Shown: positions 24,120 to 35,864 of the stretch, in pieces | Position numbering within the stretch: the first letter of the stretch is position 1 | Layout: every line of letters begins with the position of its first letter | Assembly: GCF_905220365.1 (NCBI RefSeq) | Contig: NC_061129.1 | Coordinates: forward strand, 8,804,803-8,868,802 | Direction: 5' to 3' | DNA length: 64,000 nucleotides | Source of the DNA: Vanessa cardui | Lineage: Eukaryota > Arthropoda > Insecta > Lepidoptera > Nymphalidae | Notes under the pieces: model-generated | What the model was told of the DNA's origin: nothing | The model's database searches: none | Seen by the model: the letters and a program-made list of their open reading frames with translations, nothing else | Made by a program: the position numbers and the translations under genes

Positions 24120-24245
24120 ATACCTTTTTTTGAGGTAGCAATGCCTTTTATTAAATAAAAGATTGCTAATATTCTTATTTACCTCCGTTTTAATCTTATT
24201 AGGACTGGAAACGACATTGGCCAAAGGGGTCAGGATCGATGTTGC
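24120..24245 (+). repeat. Dispersed element, family E copy 2
   Basis: ctaatattcttatttacctc is followed by gacattggccaaaggggtca and ggatcgat, matching 14085-14205 read on the opposite strand. Confidence 0.5.
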
Positions 24246-25658
24246 GATTTTTGTATCGTAATATTGAATACTAATTTGTTACAAAGGATACAAAATAAAT
24301 AAAGAAAATAAAACTGAGTCAAAAGGCTTGGGCAATAATTTATAGTTGATAGCAATTACCCTTTAAATATAATTCCATTACATCATACATGTCTTTGAAT
24401 AGGCACATTAAAGCTTTCAACGGTAACTCAATATAAGCTTGTTCAATTCGTAACACAATATTGATTCTTAATAAAATAAACAATATAGTAATTTAAAACT
24501 TTTTCTCTTCTCGTATATTTTGGTTCGTTCGTAAATAAAGTTCTTAGAAGAAGTATTTGTGTGGTGTATGTATACTTTCATATATGTATAAAGTATATAC
24601 GTTCACTATGTAAACACAAGGATTGCTTCATTTTCGTAAATGAGAGCTAAGTATGTTTTTACGTACTAATTAAAACGATACATAACTTTAATTGTAATTG
24701 ATTGTTAAATACATTGATGAAATGTAGATTTGTCATAAAATTCATAATGAATATTGGTAGGTAAAATTTTATGACAAAAAATCTTGCATAGTTACTTGAT
24801 TAGATATTAACTAATACTGACTCAGTCTGAGATCTCGCAACTCGCTTCGTTGCAAAGCAGTGACGTGGGACTTGTATTTTTTGCATTATGTTTAAATAAT
24901 TACACAATCAACTCACTGCCAATATTTTACAATTAACAATAGGCAAGGTGTTAACAACGTTGACCTTCAAAATTAAAAAATAAACATTTAATGCCTAAAT
25001 TATATAATACTTAATTAAAATTAAGACGTAACAATGATAAATTACTGTAATAATGATTAAAAGAAAAAATACTGAAATATATTACCTAGTTAAGTTATGA
25101 GATCAATCTGTGAGATCTTTATAATGGAGGGATAGTTACTTGTTCATTTATAAAAATAAGATTAATATATATTTCGAGGTAACAATACTTTATATTATTG
25201 TTTATCGTGTGAGTTCTAGGAAATATATATTTAGGTATGTAGGTAATAAATGATGAAAGAAATATCACTTACATGAAATATGGTACAATGAACAAATGAT
25301 TTATATACGATATGTGAAAATAATACATCATTGTATGAAAAGCAATTTAATAGATTGTCAAGATTTATTTCTCTTTCGCGCCATGATAGATAACGAAGTA
25401 ATTGCGACTGTTTTCAAAAATAATAAATTCATAGAATAATATAAAATTTATATGTATCAATGTGATTTCGAAATAACTGCCTTTGTTTTAAGTAAAAGGC
25501 TATTTGTACGTTACCACAAATAAAACAAAAGTTTTAGTTGTAACAATCATTTTTGTATGTGTCTGTTTTTTTAGTCTTGAAAATGATGAAATCTGATAAA
25601 ACATAAAAGCTATTTCATTTCATTAAAATGTTCATATAATAAATAAGACAAAAAAACC

Positions 25659-25785
25659 CGCTGAGTTTTTTTCGCCGGTTCTTTTCAGGATATTTTCTTT
25701 TCCGAACCGGTGCTACTGTTTCAATTGACCATCAATAAGAAAGTGTTATACTTCTATATCGAATAAAGCAATTTGAGTTTGAGTA
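25659..25785 (+). repeat. Family A (non-LTR 3' UTR) fragment
   Basis: ctgagtttttttcgccggtt, ccgaaccggtgctac and a final gaataaagcaatttgagttt give the same order as the minus-strand 27500-27660 copy. The AATAAA-bearing end is consistent with a retrotransposed 3' terminus. Confidence 0.65.
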
Positions 25786-27496
25786 TAAATAATATTTATA
25801 GATTATTATGTGTGTTTCGGTGTATCGTTTAATCTTTCCTTCATAAAAATAGGTTGAATTCATCAAAAGTTAATACAGCGTAAAGTTTATGTTCATATAT
25901 ATTTAGCGCTAATTTAGGCTGTCAGTAATTATAACCGTTTGAAACTAATTTCAGGATTTTTCGGATTTCCCTCGGGATTGTAAACGTTGTTTTGTTCACG
26001 TTGAAGTTTTTAGTTTTAGCATTTTTAATTATTAAATACTGTAACAAAAATTTAGTGAAACAAAACTAGAATGTATGTTAATATAATAATCTACATACAT
26101 TTTTACACGTCTCAAAACATGATATAAATTTTGTTTCGTGTTAATTATTTCTAATCAAATATAGCCATTGATATCCTTAATATAAAAGTTAATTTAGATG
26201 CTTTGTATATAAATCCCATCCCTTTGTGAAAACTAATTATAATGATTAGCTTAACTTGTTTCCTGAATACACACTTACGTCCTGACTTTTGATCGACTTT
26301 TAGTTAGTATGCAACATACACGTATATATAAAAGTACCCTTATCCTCCGATATCGTCATTAGTAGGTAGGTCTTGTGGATGACATCAGGTTTAAATGAGA
26401 AACCAAAAATTTTCAATTTAAGTTGCACATGCACATGACAATATTATTACTTCAAAGTTGTTAATATAAAATATCAATGAAACGATTGCAGATGAGTGAC
26501 GGGTTTAAAACACCGATCTAAATCTACTCAACAACATTTTTATTTATTATTAACTGTCATTGATCCATCTCCATCTAGTATTTCGCTATTCATCCCGCCA
26601 CAGACTTTAAGATGGCGCCTCGACCTCGCTCAAGGCCTCACCTCTATTCTGATTGATCGCGACATAAGATGCAATATTACTATAGTAGCTTTGAATGAAT
26701 TTGTATGATTTACGTGATAATTAATACAAAAATACAAATGAAATTTTAATATAAACAATAAACTATATTCCGTCACGTTCTCCGATTTATATACACGTGT
26801 AGTCTACTTCAACCATGAAAGAAAAAAGCCAAATAATAGTTAACAACGAATTGACGCGATACCATTGGTCGAGAGCATTGCTAAAGTAGTAAGTGATATA
26901 TATAAGATTTGCGAAAAAAATGGCGTTTTGAACGGTCGCGAAACTGCTATCGGAGGAAGTGAAATTAAAATAGATATAAAATAGTTAGGGGTATAGTGTT
27001 CTATTATAAATAAAGATATATTAATCAAGAACTGTTGTAGACTACTATATAGCTGATAGCTTATATACGTAAATTTCAGATTTGTTTGTCTTATTCCTTG
27101 GCCGTATGGAACTATGTATAAACATAAACTTTTTGACAAACTGACGCTATGGTTGTGATTGTTAATAATCAAATTCAGGCACTTTAATTGCCAATTGATT
27201 TTATAATGTTATACCTGTCGTACCCGTTGACATTGGTTTGTTCATTATTCAAACCGGAACCCGGTAATGTAGAGTACCCATGTTTGCCGGTAAGATAATA
27301 ATTGATGAGTGGTGGTATCCAACTAGAGAGCTAGGTAATGACAGCAAGGTATTTTCATTAAATCATTGACATTTGTTTGAACAGTTGCGAGAGAAAAGTA
27401 TATCAATCGATTATGTTCATAATGGTAATGATACTTTGTCTGTAGAGATTCTATAAAATATACATACAATCTACATATAAAACATACAATACATAC

Positions 27497-27665
27497 AATA
27501 TCAAATCAAAATAAACTTTATTCAAGTAGGCTTTTACAAGCACTTTTGAATCGTCATTTATTTATTTATTTATTTAACAATTAAGAGGAGATACCACCGG
27601 TTCGGAAAGTAGATTCTACTGAGAAGATCCGGCAAAAAACTCAGTAGTTACTCTTTTTCAACATT
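27497..27665 (-). mobile_element. Family A: 3' UTR and tail of a truncated non-LTR retrotransposon
   Basis: On the minus strand: actgagttttttgccggatc, agtagaatctactttccgaa, then gacgattcaaaagtgcttgt and the terminal gaataaagtttattttgatt. It lies directly downstream, on the same strand, of coding remnants at 27758-27891, which explains what family A is. Six related pieces occur in the window in both orientations. Confidence 0.7.
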
Positions 27666-27757
27666 TAAAAAATACAAATTCAAGTTAGTTAAATACAATT
27701 TTTTAAATTAATATATCCTGCTTGGAAGTCAACAGGTACATATATATATACAGGTAT

Positions 27758-27891
27758 ATACTCGACGCTTTTTTATCGGCCTTAAAATCTTGTATCGAAT
27801 AATATGCCTTTTTTACCAATGTATTTTTTATAAACGATTTGAATTTACGATACGGCAAAGTTAAAAATGTCTGCGGAATTTTATTATAGAG
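27758..27891 (-). pseudogene. Non-LTR retrotransposon reverse transcriptase, C-terminal fragment
   Basis: Minus-strand frame reading LYNKIPQTFLTLPYRKFK followed by a stretch containing KKAYYSIQDF and DKKAS. This is the characteristic end of lepidopteran Jockey/CR1-like polymerase proteins (N-K-x-P ... K-x-A-Y-Y-S-I-x-D-F). The frame is blocked by stop codons just upstream, so this is a dead, 5'-truncated copy. Its 3' UTR continues at 27497-27665. The clade call is from motif memory only. Confidence 0.65.
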
Positions 27892-28046
27892 TTAGTATCA
27901 AATGTATATTTACCTATGGTTTTTTTTTTTTCTCTTTATTTTTATGGGAGAGTTTTTTCTATTTAGAAAATGTCACCCTCATAGTGCTACAATTCATACT
28001 TCCTTATTTAATTACTACATATCTAAACTTACATTAATATATATTA

Positions 28047-28271
28047 TTACCTACGCTGAATGCCTTTTAAAACAACTTTATATAATTCTTTAGCAGCGTC
28101 GGATAACGGATTTGACAAAACACTATTGTAATACCCTGTTTCGAATGTGAAATTGTATTTCCGCAAAAAGACCATTCTTTCAGCCTCGTTCCGTACACAT
28201 TCCGTAATAATATGAACAGGATCTTCTCTTACGCCACATACAGAGCATTGTGATGAAGATACTTTACCCAT
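28047..28271 (-). pseudogene. Non-LTR retrotransposon C-terminal zinc-knuckle-like fragment
   Basis: An ATG-initiated frame of 74 codons contains SQCSVCGVREDPVHIITECV, a C-x2-C-x8-H-x4-C arrangement like that following the reverse transcriptase in R1/Jockey-type elements, then AERMVFLRKYNF and DAAKELYKVVLKGIQRR. It lacks any polymerase upstream; 28272 onward is AT-rich repeat. It is most likely a truncated retroelement end lying next to the 27.5-27.9 kb remnant, possibly a different element. A small host zinc-binding protein is less likely. Confidence 0.5.
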
Positions 28272-31200
28272 TTATTATAATATATTATATTTATATATAT
28301 AGGTTATAAAAAGTAAATATTTAGACTTAGGTTGTCTATTCTAATGAGAGTACCTAAAATAGGCTCATCGTCTTATTAAACCCTCTGCTCAATGCACTGA
28401 TGTTTAGCAAGCTTTTTAGTGAAAATTTCATTTGAAATGTATAAAAATTAATAATACAGCAAAAAAACATTAAATTCGACTCATAACATTTTCCAGTATT
28501 CTGATTTCAGTTACAAGCAGACGATATTATTTCAAAGGCATCGTAACAATGCCAATATATGAGAATTAATTACATAAAGTACTGCATCATACCCGTCGTA
28601 AATATTGGTGCGGTAGCTCGAATTACATAGTAACTTTTAGCGTACGTCGAGTTGTCGACGCTAATGCCTTTAAATTTATTATCATTGTTTACCAGACCAG
28701 ATCTACAATATATATTTTGATTAAATTGATCTTATTATTTTGGAATATTATTGATGTACAATGTCCTTGTAATGTAGGTACGCATTAGTGCATTTATAAT
28801 TCGTATGAGAAAAATATTACTTTGAATAGAGACAAAATATAAATAAGTAATAAACAATAATTATGAATGTATTCAATAATTAACATTGCTCAATATAATG
28901 ATGTATAATACTTTGTTGTCTGTGCAAATAAAACGAGGTGAATGTTGGATTATTTGTAAATATATACGTTCAAAAAATAAAAATTATAACAGAATATTTA
29001 AAGTGGATTAAAATGACACCATCCTCAATTATAATCTGTTAATTAAAAACAGATTAATAACATTAAAAGATATCTATTAAACTATACAAAGAGTAAAACT
29101 AAAATTTCATACATATTCTTAATATATTTACTGTTGGAATTTTTTCTTTCAAATAATATGGGACAACTTATAATCTATTCAATAAGATTTATAATAATGA
29201 AATCGGTACACAATAGGCCGATATCTATTAATACACGCAGAACGAATGACAATGCCACTCGTTCAGTACCCGGTCGAATAAAAAAGAATTTCAAGATCGG
29301 CTAACAATTATTGATGCTATCGAGGAACACAGACAATATAATTAAAAGACAATTTTTATTTGGCTAATAAAAACAGTATATGAGTAAAAATTGATGCTAG
29401 TGCATTTGTTAGAGATTATTAGACTTAACGCTTGACTGATCACCAGGAAGCTTGCTATGCTACCCACTTTGTTGTAACTTACCGCTGGATGGCGCTATAC
29501 CATTTCAACTTGAGTACCGTTCAAGTAATCTTAACGATATGGTAACCCAATGTTTGTAGGGTTTTACTTAAGCAAATAAAATACAGCAATGAATCAGTGT
29601 TTTGTCGAATTAAATGGAAAGTATAAATATTATGAAATAATTTTCGGATTGTTTATTGTTATTTAAATTAAGTAAGATACACAACTGCATTTACGTGCGT
29701 ATTGTTAAATATTCCATTTCGTGTAATTTCAACTCATCCGCGAGCGTAAAATTGACGCACAAAATTGCCTATCGAATCGGCTTATTACGAAAAGCGCCAG
29801 AGTGCGGAACTAATTGCGTTTATTTTGTAAATAAACCAGAATTTCATCAGGCAGCCTTTCCGTTTATACCTTTTAAAATCGTCGCCAGTGCTCGATGTAA
29901 GCAGGTGTTCCAATAAACGTAGTCGGTGGCTTCTTTCAGCTCACGTCCCCCGACTCGTAACAGCGAGGCACTTCGCTTATATGAAATACCGTCTTTATGG
30001 TTACTTATTGTCGTGAATATGGCAGCGGCATTGAACATTTATGATTTCTTTCTTGAATTTGTTTGTTTGTTTTAGTGAATATTATATTCGTGTCCGAAAT
30101 TGTAGTCCAAGCAGTAAAAAACAACATATATAAGTATCGCCTAGATGTTTCTTTATCGTGGGTGTCTGTTTATTTACAGTGACATAAAATGAGATATTAC
30201 TTTTTAGAACTGAAATTTGTTTTCGGAGCGAATAGAGTCAAATACAAAATTAAATTTGAGAGCAACGTGCGTACATATGAAGCGTTTGAGTGACACTTTG
30301 CTAACCGAAAAGTTTCACTTTTATCTCGCGTTGACTTGATCGTACTAAATTTTCTTTTTATTGAAAAATAATAAAACATATATTTGGTATTTTGTACATT
30401 AACATGAATATATTCACCTAATTTTCAAGTATGAATGTATAACTAGAGCTTACGAAAGGTACATACGAATAAAAAATACGTAATTCAGAGGTAGTTCTAC
30501 GTCTTTTACATTCGAGGTAATAGAGTTACGTATGAAAGCGTCGAAATTGTTGAATTCGAGTCTCGTACATTTTCTGGCTGCTAAATCTCGTATATCCTGT
30601 TACGAATAAACTACACAAAATAGCTGTGTGTGCCTCTGAGTAACTCCGACTTGCCGGCTCTAAACCTTCTTAAGCCTACCTTAATCCTCCTGCCTATTGA
30701 GCGCATTTTCTTGTGTTCGCATCTGGCGCCTCTAAGCTAAAGTATCAACACGTGCATTATATGTCGAATAAAATAAAAACGAAGCATGTGAAATACGTTA
30801 CACGTTATGATAGATCATTTAGATTTTAACGCTCATTGTTTGACTTTTATTGTATTACACGAACATATAATATAACTATAGCAGTAACGTCAAAGATTCT
30901 CAATATATACTCCGTATTATTTTGATGCCAAATATATATTACGTGTTGTATTTGTCGTTCGTACATAACGAGTAGATATAATTTGTTTTATGTTTAAGCA
31001 TTCGACATTTCGAAAATTGTACTTCATATTTGTTATGGGTAATTCAATTTTAGTGAATAAATATTGAATTATTTTAACAAGAAAGTTGGATAGCGGCTTC
31101 GCTTATTATTTTCTGAACAAGATAATATTGAAATTATTTATTCATTTAATTTTTTTAAGCATTAAATACCGTTATACCGTGTCGTACAAACAAATAAATC

Positions 31201-31763
31201 CTTTGCACGATCATTTTGTACGTCGTGTGTTTCCTGTCTCCATGTCATCCTTAATTTAATTTAGAAAGCAGTTAGTCCTTTTATTAATAAATAATACAGA
31301 AACGCGTCTTTCTCTTGACCCCGTTATATAACTTGTTAAAGGTAAAGAAAAACACGTATCTAAAATATATAAAAAGGTCTAAACTTATAACTTCAACAAA
31401 TATTTCTTGAGATAGCACAGCACACGTGACCTCAAGCTCAAGTCGCTCTGCTTAAATTTTTATCGGAAAAATATAATAGACATCGTCTTTCTTTTCTAGA
31501 ATTGACACATCGACGCAAAGAATTAAACAATCGACCCAAAGTGTTTTTAATTTATTTCTCGAACATAATGTAATTAATTGCTTGAATTTGAGAGCATTAC
31601 GCTCAGTGCACTTACCTATGTCGCAGTCTCTGGGAAAGTTCGAACGAAGTTAATGCCGTTACTATATAGCGAACATCATACATGAAGCCTTTGTTTATAT
31701 TTAGATCTTTGCCGTGAGGCAATTAGATTGAAAAATTAAATATATTTTTTTATTCGATCGTTT

Positions 31764-31838
31764 GGCCACACAGCTTGAAATAGTAAGTGGTCAGCCCTGC
31801 CCATAGATATTACCGCTGTAGGTAATATTAACAATACC
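31764..31838 (-). repeat. Dispersed element, family B, fragment
   Basis: Read on the minus strand: ttacctacagcggtaatatc and atgggcagggctgaccactt, matching the distal half of the 13587-13868 copy. Confidence 0.5.
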
Positions 31839-32663
31839 TTTGTTACACAGTCGCGTGTAATCGAAACACTAAAATATTGAGTGCATAATGATAATTCACT
31901 TTTCTTTTCACGTCATGATGTTCAAGCGATAAAATACAAAGTAATAGTTTTGAGAGACGTCTTGCGGCAAATGCAGTCGACAGGTGTAGTGCGCTCCAAT
32001 ACTTACATACGAGTACGTGACTGCGAAACAATAACTCCGTGGAAAAATTACGCTATTGTGTTGTTGCGGTTGACTTCATCGTGTATTATATTTGAATAGT
32101 TCACCGAGGAACTGCCAGCGTCCCAATTTTCTATTATTCGATTATGGTTATATCGTGACAATATTCCGAATTGCCATAGATCTATTCACTTACAGAGGCA
32201 CATCTCTTCACGCTCAATTAATTAATATTTTAAACTTACAATTATATTCTAATTTGTTGTTTGCTATCCTTACCCTTTGGCGTCTCACGCCCACTAAGAC
32301 ATCTTGTAAGCACGAACGTCACTCACTCATGTTAATGCAAGCCGATGAAAATAAAATGTGTATGCATATAAAAGGATGTTGGCATAAATATTTGATATTA
32401 TAAAACTTCGACTGCATTTGATCGGTTACCATGAAAGCAAATATACGTTTCTTTTTTTGTGGAAAAGATTTTTATACTATTCAATTTATTGTAAATCCCC
32501 GTTAGGTGGTCTGCAGCAAATCATCGTTTATACCGTCCAACCGATTGCCATGGCAATTAATGCCACGATATACGCACAGGAAGGACATCCGTCTGTCGGG
32601 TTTTGCTACTATTTTATTTTAGTATATTCCAAATTTGAATTTCAAAAGTATAATATATTTCAA

Positions 32664-33112
32664 ACTAGCTTTTGCCCGCGACTTCGTTCGCGTGGACTTC
32701 AGGTTCGTCCCGTCTAGTCTAGTAATCGCTTAAAATCGCTTCGTAAATAAGCCATTATTTCTCGTACAAAGTAAAGGATAAAAAATGGTTATTGTGGGTT
32801 ATTCCTAAGAGATAAACATATACCATCACGGACTTTTTTGTAGACAACTTTTAAGTTGGACAATACTGTAGTACATTGTTTTGATCTATCTTGTAGGATT
32901 CAGTCAGCGTTTGCAATGTAAGCGCAAAAAATGTGTTTTTTTACGACCTCACATTAGAAACCTCAAAAGTGTAGCCTATGTGTTATTCTGATGTATAAGC
33001 TATATTGTGGTAAAGTTTCATTCAAATCCATTCAGTAGTTTTTACGTGAAAGAGTAACAAACATCCATACATCCATACTTACAAACTTTCGCCTTTATAA
33101 TAGTAGTAGGAT
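32664..33112 (+). repeat. Dispersed element, family G, near-complete
   Basis: Begins actagcttttgcccgcgact and ends cgcctttataatagtagtag. It is one of the commonest interspersed sequences in Lepidoptera as I know them. It is non-coding. Related tails occur at 46230-46415 and, inverted, at 50282-50460. Confidence 0.75.
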
Positions 33113-35280
33113 TCCATTTGCCTTTTAAAATGTACTGCATGAGTAGTGTCACTAAAATTGCCTTAGAATTAAATTTTATTAGTAAGACACAAGTGTCTAG
33201 ATCGTACATCGTTACGATCTGCTATCATTTGCAGTTTCGAGGGTATAGTATCACTATACACCCTGAAGGATCAAGATTGTTTGCTTAGATGACTCTATAT
33301 AATTTTACTCTTTAGAAATCTTATTTTATAAGACCTTCCTTCTATTTATTACGTTATATCAGTAAAAGACATTATGCAGTTATTTTAATGTAGTTTTTAG
33401 TAAAATTGTATAATGAAACTCATATCACTCAAATTGAATGAAGCTGAGTGCATTGTTTTATTTATTTTATCATCGTATACCTCTTATGTTCTAAGGAATA
33501 TTAAACGTGAAAATTTGTGTTGTAACTGAAGGCTTATAGAAAGTATGAGATTTCTTTCAGTAACTTTAAAGAGTGAGCAATATGAGTTTGCAATTTTATA
33601 GTTATTTTCATAAAACAAACATAGCTATATAAACATCAGATATTCAGATTTTTGCTTTGTTATTTTAAATGTCTATGTTTATTTTAAATAAAAACTTTTT
33701 TAATAAAAATTAACTACACGACCGGCCTCCCACGAGCATCATACTAAAATTAAAAAATGGGTACGATTTTTTTGTACATTGTTTCCGAATTCACGTTAAA
33801 ACTACTACTATGTTTGACGCGGTACTTTCATGTAATGAAAGTTTATAGTTTCAACGGATAAGGCTTTGTATGCATATTTCTTGAGAAATAATTTATTAAT
33901 GTCAACGTTTTCCAAGTGAAGCCGCTAAATCTATAGTAGGTACACGAAAACTTTCTATGAAATATTAGTTATATGTCCAGGGTTCATACGCGTATAGTAA
34001 AGGTCTATATATAACTTTTAGATTAAACAACAAACAGAAAAAGAAAATCCTTGCTTTTTCCGGCCAGAAAAGTTTAAGCGCTCTTATCGACTGTACTATG
34101 CATGTATTATACATATAAACCTACGTCTTTAATCATCTTGGTTTTTTTAGGAAAAGCGCATTAAAATCCGTTGCTCAGCTTACTATTAAACCAAGACACT
34201 AAATCTTTGTTTGGCACGTATTTGTCCTAACCCGTATGCTGAGCCTGAAAATAATATCTTGAGATTTTTTTATTTAGTTAACTATATTATTACCTGGCAA
34301 AAAGCGGACTTAAAGCCAATTAGATGTACCAGTCCTAACTCTCACTCAGGCTAAGTAGGTATTCACAGTGGCGGCAAATTGTCATTTTCAACATCAAAAT
34401 TAGCTATTTATCATTTTATATTAAGAAAAAGTATCATAGTATTCTTTGAGTTGTACCTAAATCTCAAATCATGTCTGTAACGCCGGGTAAATCTTTAAAA
34501 AATGGCTGCAATTTATGGAACTCGACGATTTCAATTTATATATAATCCCTCGCTCGATAGAAACTAATGCGATTGCATTGGTAATATTGAAGTGCGCCAG
34601 GAATTTTCTTTTGCAGTTTCAGATTATTTCAAAGAAGTATTTTTTTTAAGAATGAACTTTAGTTAGATATTGTAATGACTTTTAAATACTATTTTTTTCA
34701 ATTTTTTTTTAATATCCGTTATAGAAAGTTGTTCAAGAATTTCACTTATTGAATATCATAAAAATTTGCAGACTACACGAACAATTTAATATAGTTATAT
34801 GAATAAAATTTTAAATTAGTAATACGATATATATTTTAATTTGTGTTCTTTATTCGTGGTAAAGGAAAACTTTGTGAATAAACTTGCATGTTTAATAAAC
34901 TTTTGCCACATCTATCCACGAACCTATGATGGAGTAGCGTAGTAAACTAACGGTTTTAAGAGAAATATACGTAAAATGTTATTAGAATTTACTTATATTT
35001 GAATGGTTTTTATTAACAGCTTGCAAGAATAGAAGAACTGATTTTACACTTGGTTGGGATTCGATATATATTTTGACAGTGTTAGAGGTTTTCGGCGAGT
35101 GGCTGATAATGTCAAAACGCTGCCAACCTTTAGTCATAAAATGTTATGTCTCTTCTGCATGGAATAGCATCGACTTACCTTTACGATAGTATAACGTAAA
35201 ATATACATTGTTCTTTCGTTTTACTATTACACGATATATGAAGACTCGTTTCACAAAAACATTGCTAAAAATATAAATTT

Positions 35281-35336
35281 CTTTTCAGGTAAGAAAAGCT
35301 TTCAGACTATCAAAGCAGCTATCGCGATGCGTAAGT
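35281..35336 (+). promoter_or_regulatory. CadN: Candidate recursive splice site with 42-nt RS-exon or microexon
   Basis: An acceptor (aaatttcttttcag, with a possible branch point gctaaaa about 25 nt upstream) is fused to a donor (gtaaga) at 35288|35289. A second donor, gtaagt, follows at 35331. The first junction matches the zero-length-exon ratchet motif of long insect introns. The second donor would define the 42-nt RS-exon. Read after exon 8 (phase 1), the 42 nt give GKKSFQTIKAAIAM without a stop and return to phase 1. They could therefore be kept as a microexon. A nested acceptor ctttcag ends at 35305. Confidence 0.45.
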
Positions 35337-35560
35337 CTTATATATTACTTTACTTATCTTATCTAAATTGAGAAACAGTTACATAATACCCTTAAGTATA
35401 ACGAACTAAGTTATATGTAACTTACATTAAATACTCCTTGATTACTTTTTATTATCTTTATTGATCTTGATTGTCTTTGAAAACTTTAAAAACATTCATA
35501 ACGACCAAAGATTATTGAATTATTGATATTGTTCGTGATTGTATCATTAGAATGATATAG

Positions 35561-35864
35561 CCAATGATATTCTAATAAACAGATATGTTATATCCATACA
35601 AAACAACAGAAAAAATGTGCCGCGCCGGGGACCGTTTATTTTAGTTTATTTTTACATTTCGTTAAAAGTAAAAAGGATAGCTTAATAAAAACAAGTAAAG
35701 GGATGACTAGATGTTTTAATTACGCAAAACGTATTACTACGTAATTATGATGTATTATAACGTATTACAACGTAAAACGACTAAAGGCAAACGTCTCAAT
35801 TAGGACGTTTTCTAGTCTTCACTTTTTGCGCGTTAATAACATATCTTTACTAGAACATCATTGG
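35561..35864 (-). mobile_element. MITE with ~30-bp terminal inverted repeats, copy 2
   Basis: A 304-bp element starting ccaatgatattctaataaac and ending in the complement of the same TIR (tagaacatcattgg). It is flanked by atatag at 35555-35560 and 35865-35870, a 6-bp target duplication. Relative to copy 1 at 7278-7594 it is inverted. The shared core includes gtgccgcgccggggaccgtt and the aaacgtc...gacgttt hairpin. No coding capacity. Confidence 0.85.

Noticed and set aside
29656..29916. An 86-codon + strand protein gene
   Set aside because: No recognisable domain; the block is better treated as a possible regulatory stretch.
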